A stretch of DNA of 13,464 nt from Brooklawnia sp050943675 (GTDB taxonomy: Bacteria; Actinomycetota; Actinomycetes; Propionibacteriales; Propionibacteriaceae). The stretch's first letter is position 1. Every line of letters starts with the position of its first letter. The stretch lies in assembly GCA_050943675.1 (NCBI GenBank), contig JBMNPP010000057.1, positions 1 through 13,464 of the forward strand, written 5' to 3'. Under the pieces are notes generated by a model, which saw only the letters and a list, made by a program, of their open reading frames with translations, made no database searches and was not told where the DNA came from. This document shows positions 13,134 to 13,464 of the stretch, piece after piece. The translations under genes were made by a program, and so were the position numbers.

Positions 13134-13464
13134 TCACAAATCCACTGGTTCCACCAGTTCCGGGCCGTCATTGCCCACCTTGTTCACGCTGGTCGAAACC
13201 GGACGCACCTTCATCTCGCCAGGGCTGGGCACGTGCGCCAGCGCCTTGACCACGTCCGGTGCGTCCAGGCCGGGATCCAGCCACGCCTGCCAGTTGTGGG
13301 GCGCGACCTGGACGGGCATCCGGTCGTGTACCTGCCCCGCCTCGTCGGTGGCCCGGGTGGTGATGATCGAGCAGGTGACCAGCCAGCCGGTGCCCGGGGT
13401 GGTGGCGGCCGGGTCACGCCAGAATTCGTAGATGCCGGCCATCACCATCAGCCCGTCCACCGGG
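13134..13464 (-). CDS. SOS response-associated peptidase (HMCES/YedK family), C-terminal part
   Basis: A partial gene; its 5' end lies beyond the right edge of the window. The visible 109 codons carry the second half of a SRAP domain: AGIYEFWRD (the active-site Glu region), the conserved HDRMPV (active-site His), WLDP, and the C-terminal VSTSVNKVGNDGPELVEP. The catalytic N-terminal Cys2 and the conserved Asn are outside the window. The family forms a covalent crosslink with abasic sites in single-stranded DNA to protect them. The GTG at 13460 opens the visible frame but is internal, because the family needs about 120-140 residues before this point. The stop lies 66 bp upstream of the long sigR start, and the SigR promoter is in that gap. 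A SRAP gene also lies near sigH in M. tuberculosis (Rv3226c). Confidence 0.9.
   Translation of the reverse strand, partial: PVDGLMVMAGIYEFWRDPAATTPGTGWLVTCSIITTRATDEAGQVHDRMPVQVAPHNWQAWLDPGLDAPDVVKALAHVPSPGEMKVRPVSTSVNKVGNDGPELVEPVDL

Noticed and set aside
13129..13431. Open frame of 100 codons on the plus strand at the right edge
   Set aside because: The minus strand here encodes the conserved HMCES/YedK C-terminal half; the plus frame is its shadow.

Overview
The window looks like chromosome from a high-GC actinobacterium, most probably a member of the Propionibacteriaceae. The clues are a mycobacterial/corynebacterial-type Kgd (OdhA), a WhiB1 protein with the four-cysteine cluster pattern, the kinase PdtaS, a SigR/SigH-RsrA thiol-stress pair, and a 24-residue bL37-type ribosomal protein that, as far as is known, is actinobacterial. 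The species is an inference from gene content; no database search was possible.

Left end (1-623): no recognisable protein gene. It holds two tandem copies of an unit of about 180 bp. Each copy carries a long, strongly conserved inverted repeat (14 and 16 bp arms) that would fold as a hairpin.

Sugar/polyol operon (5802 down to 624, minus strand): FGGY carbohydrate kinase, GatD-like zinc dehydrogenase, SorC-family regulator, deoxyribose-phosphate aldolase (DeoC) and Cof-type HAD phosphatase. The last four are tightly packed (overlaps of 4 nt or gaps of 2-17 nt). The kinase has an in-frame TAA after codon 337 while its frame and family motifs continue intact on both sides. This suggests a recent nonsense mutation, a readthrough event or a base-calling error. 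A TGCTCA-N2-TGAGCA palindrome upstream of the kinase is a good candidate operator for the SorC protein. Kinase, dehydrogenase and aldolase would form a catabolic route for a polyol or ketose whose identity the sequence does not settle. No transporter is in the window.

Central metabolism (6117-9920, plus strand): kgd, a fused E2-type acyltransferase plus E1 2-oxoglutarate dehydrogenase/decarboxylase, divergent from the kinase operon.

Redox and stress cluster (10029-13464): whiB1 (plus) converges on pdtaS (minus) with only 7 bp between stop codons. A bL37-type gene (plus) is divergent from pdtaS. rsrA and sigR (minus, 8 nt overlap) converge on bL37, with a long hairpin between. Upstream of sigR lies a textbook SigR promoter (GGAAT-N18-GTT), placed so that its transcript would start within a few bases of an upstream ATG. 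That would give a longer sigma isoform, as described for SigR' in Streptomyces coelicolor. The right edge cuts an HMCES/YedK-type SOS response-associated peptidase. This gene set recalls the M. tuberculosis whiB1-pdtaS-rshA-sigH-SRAP region (Rv3219 to Rv3226c).
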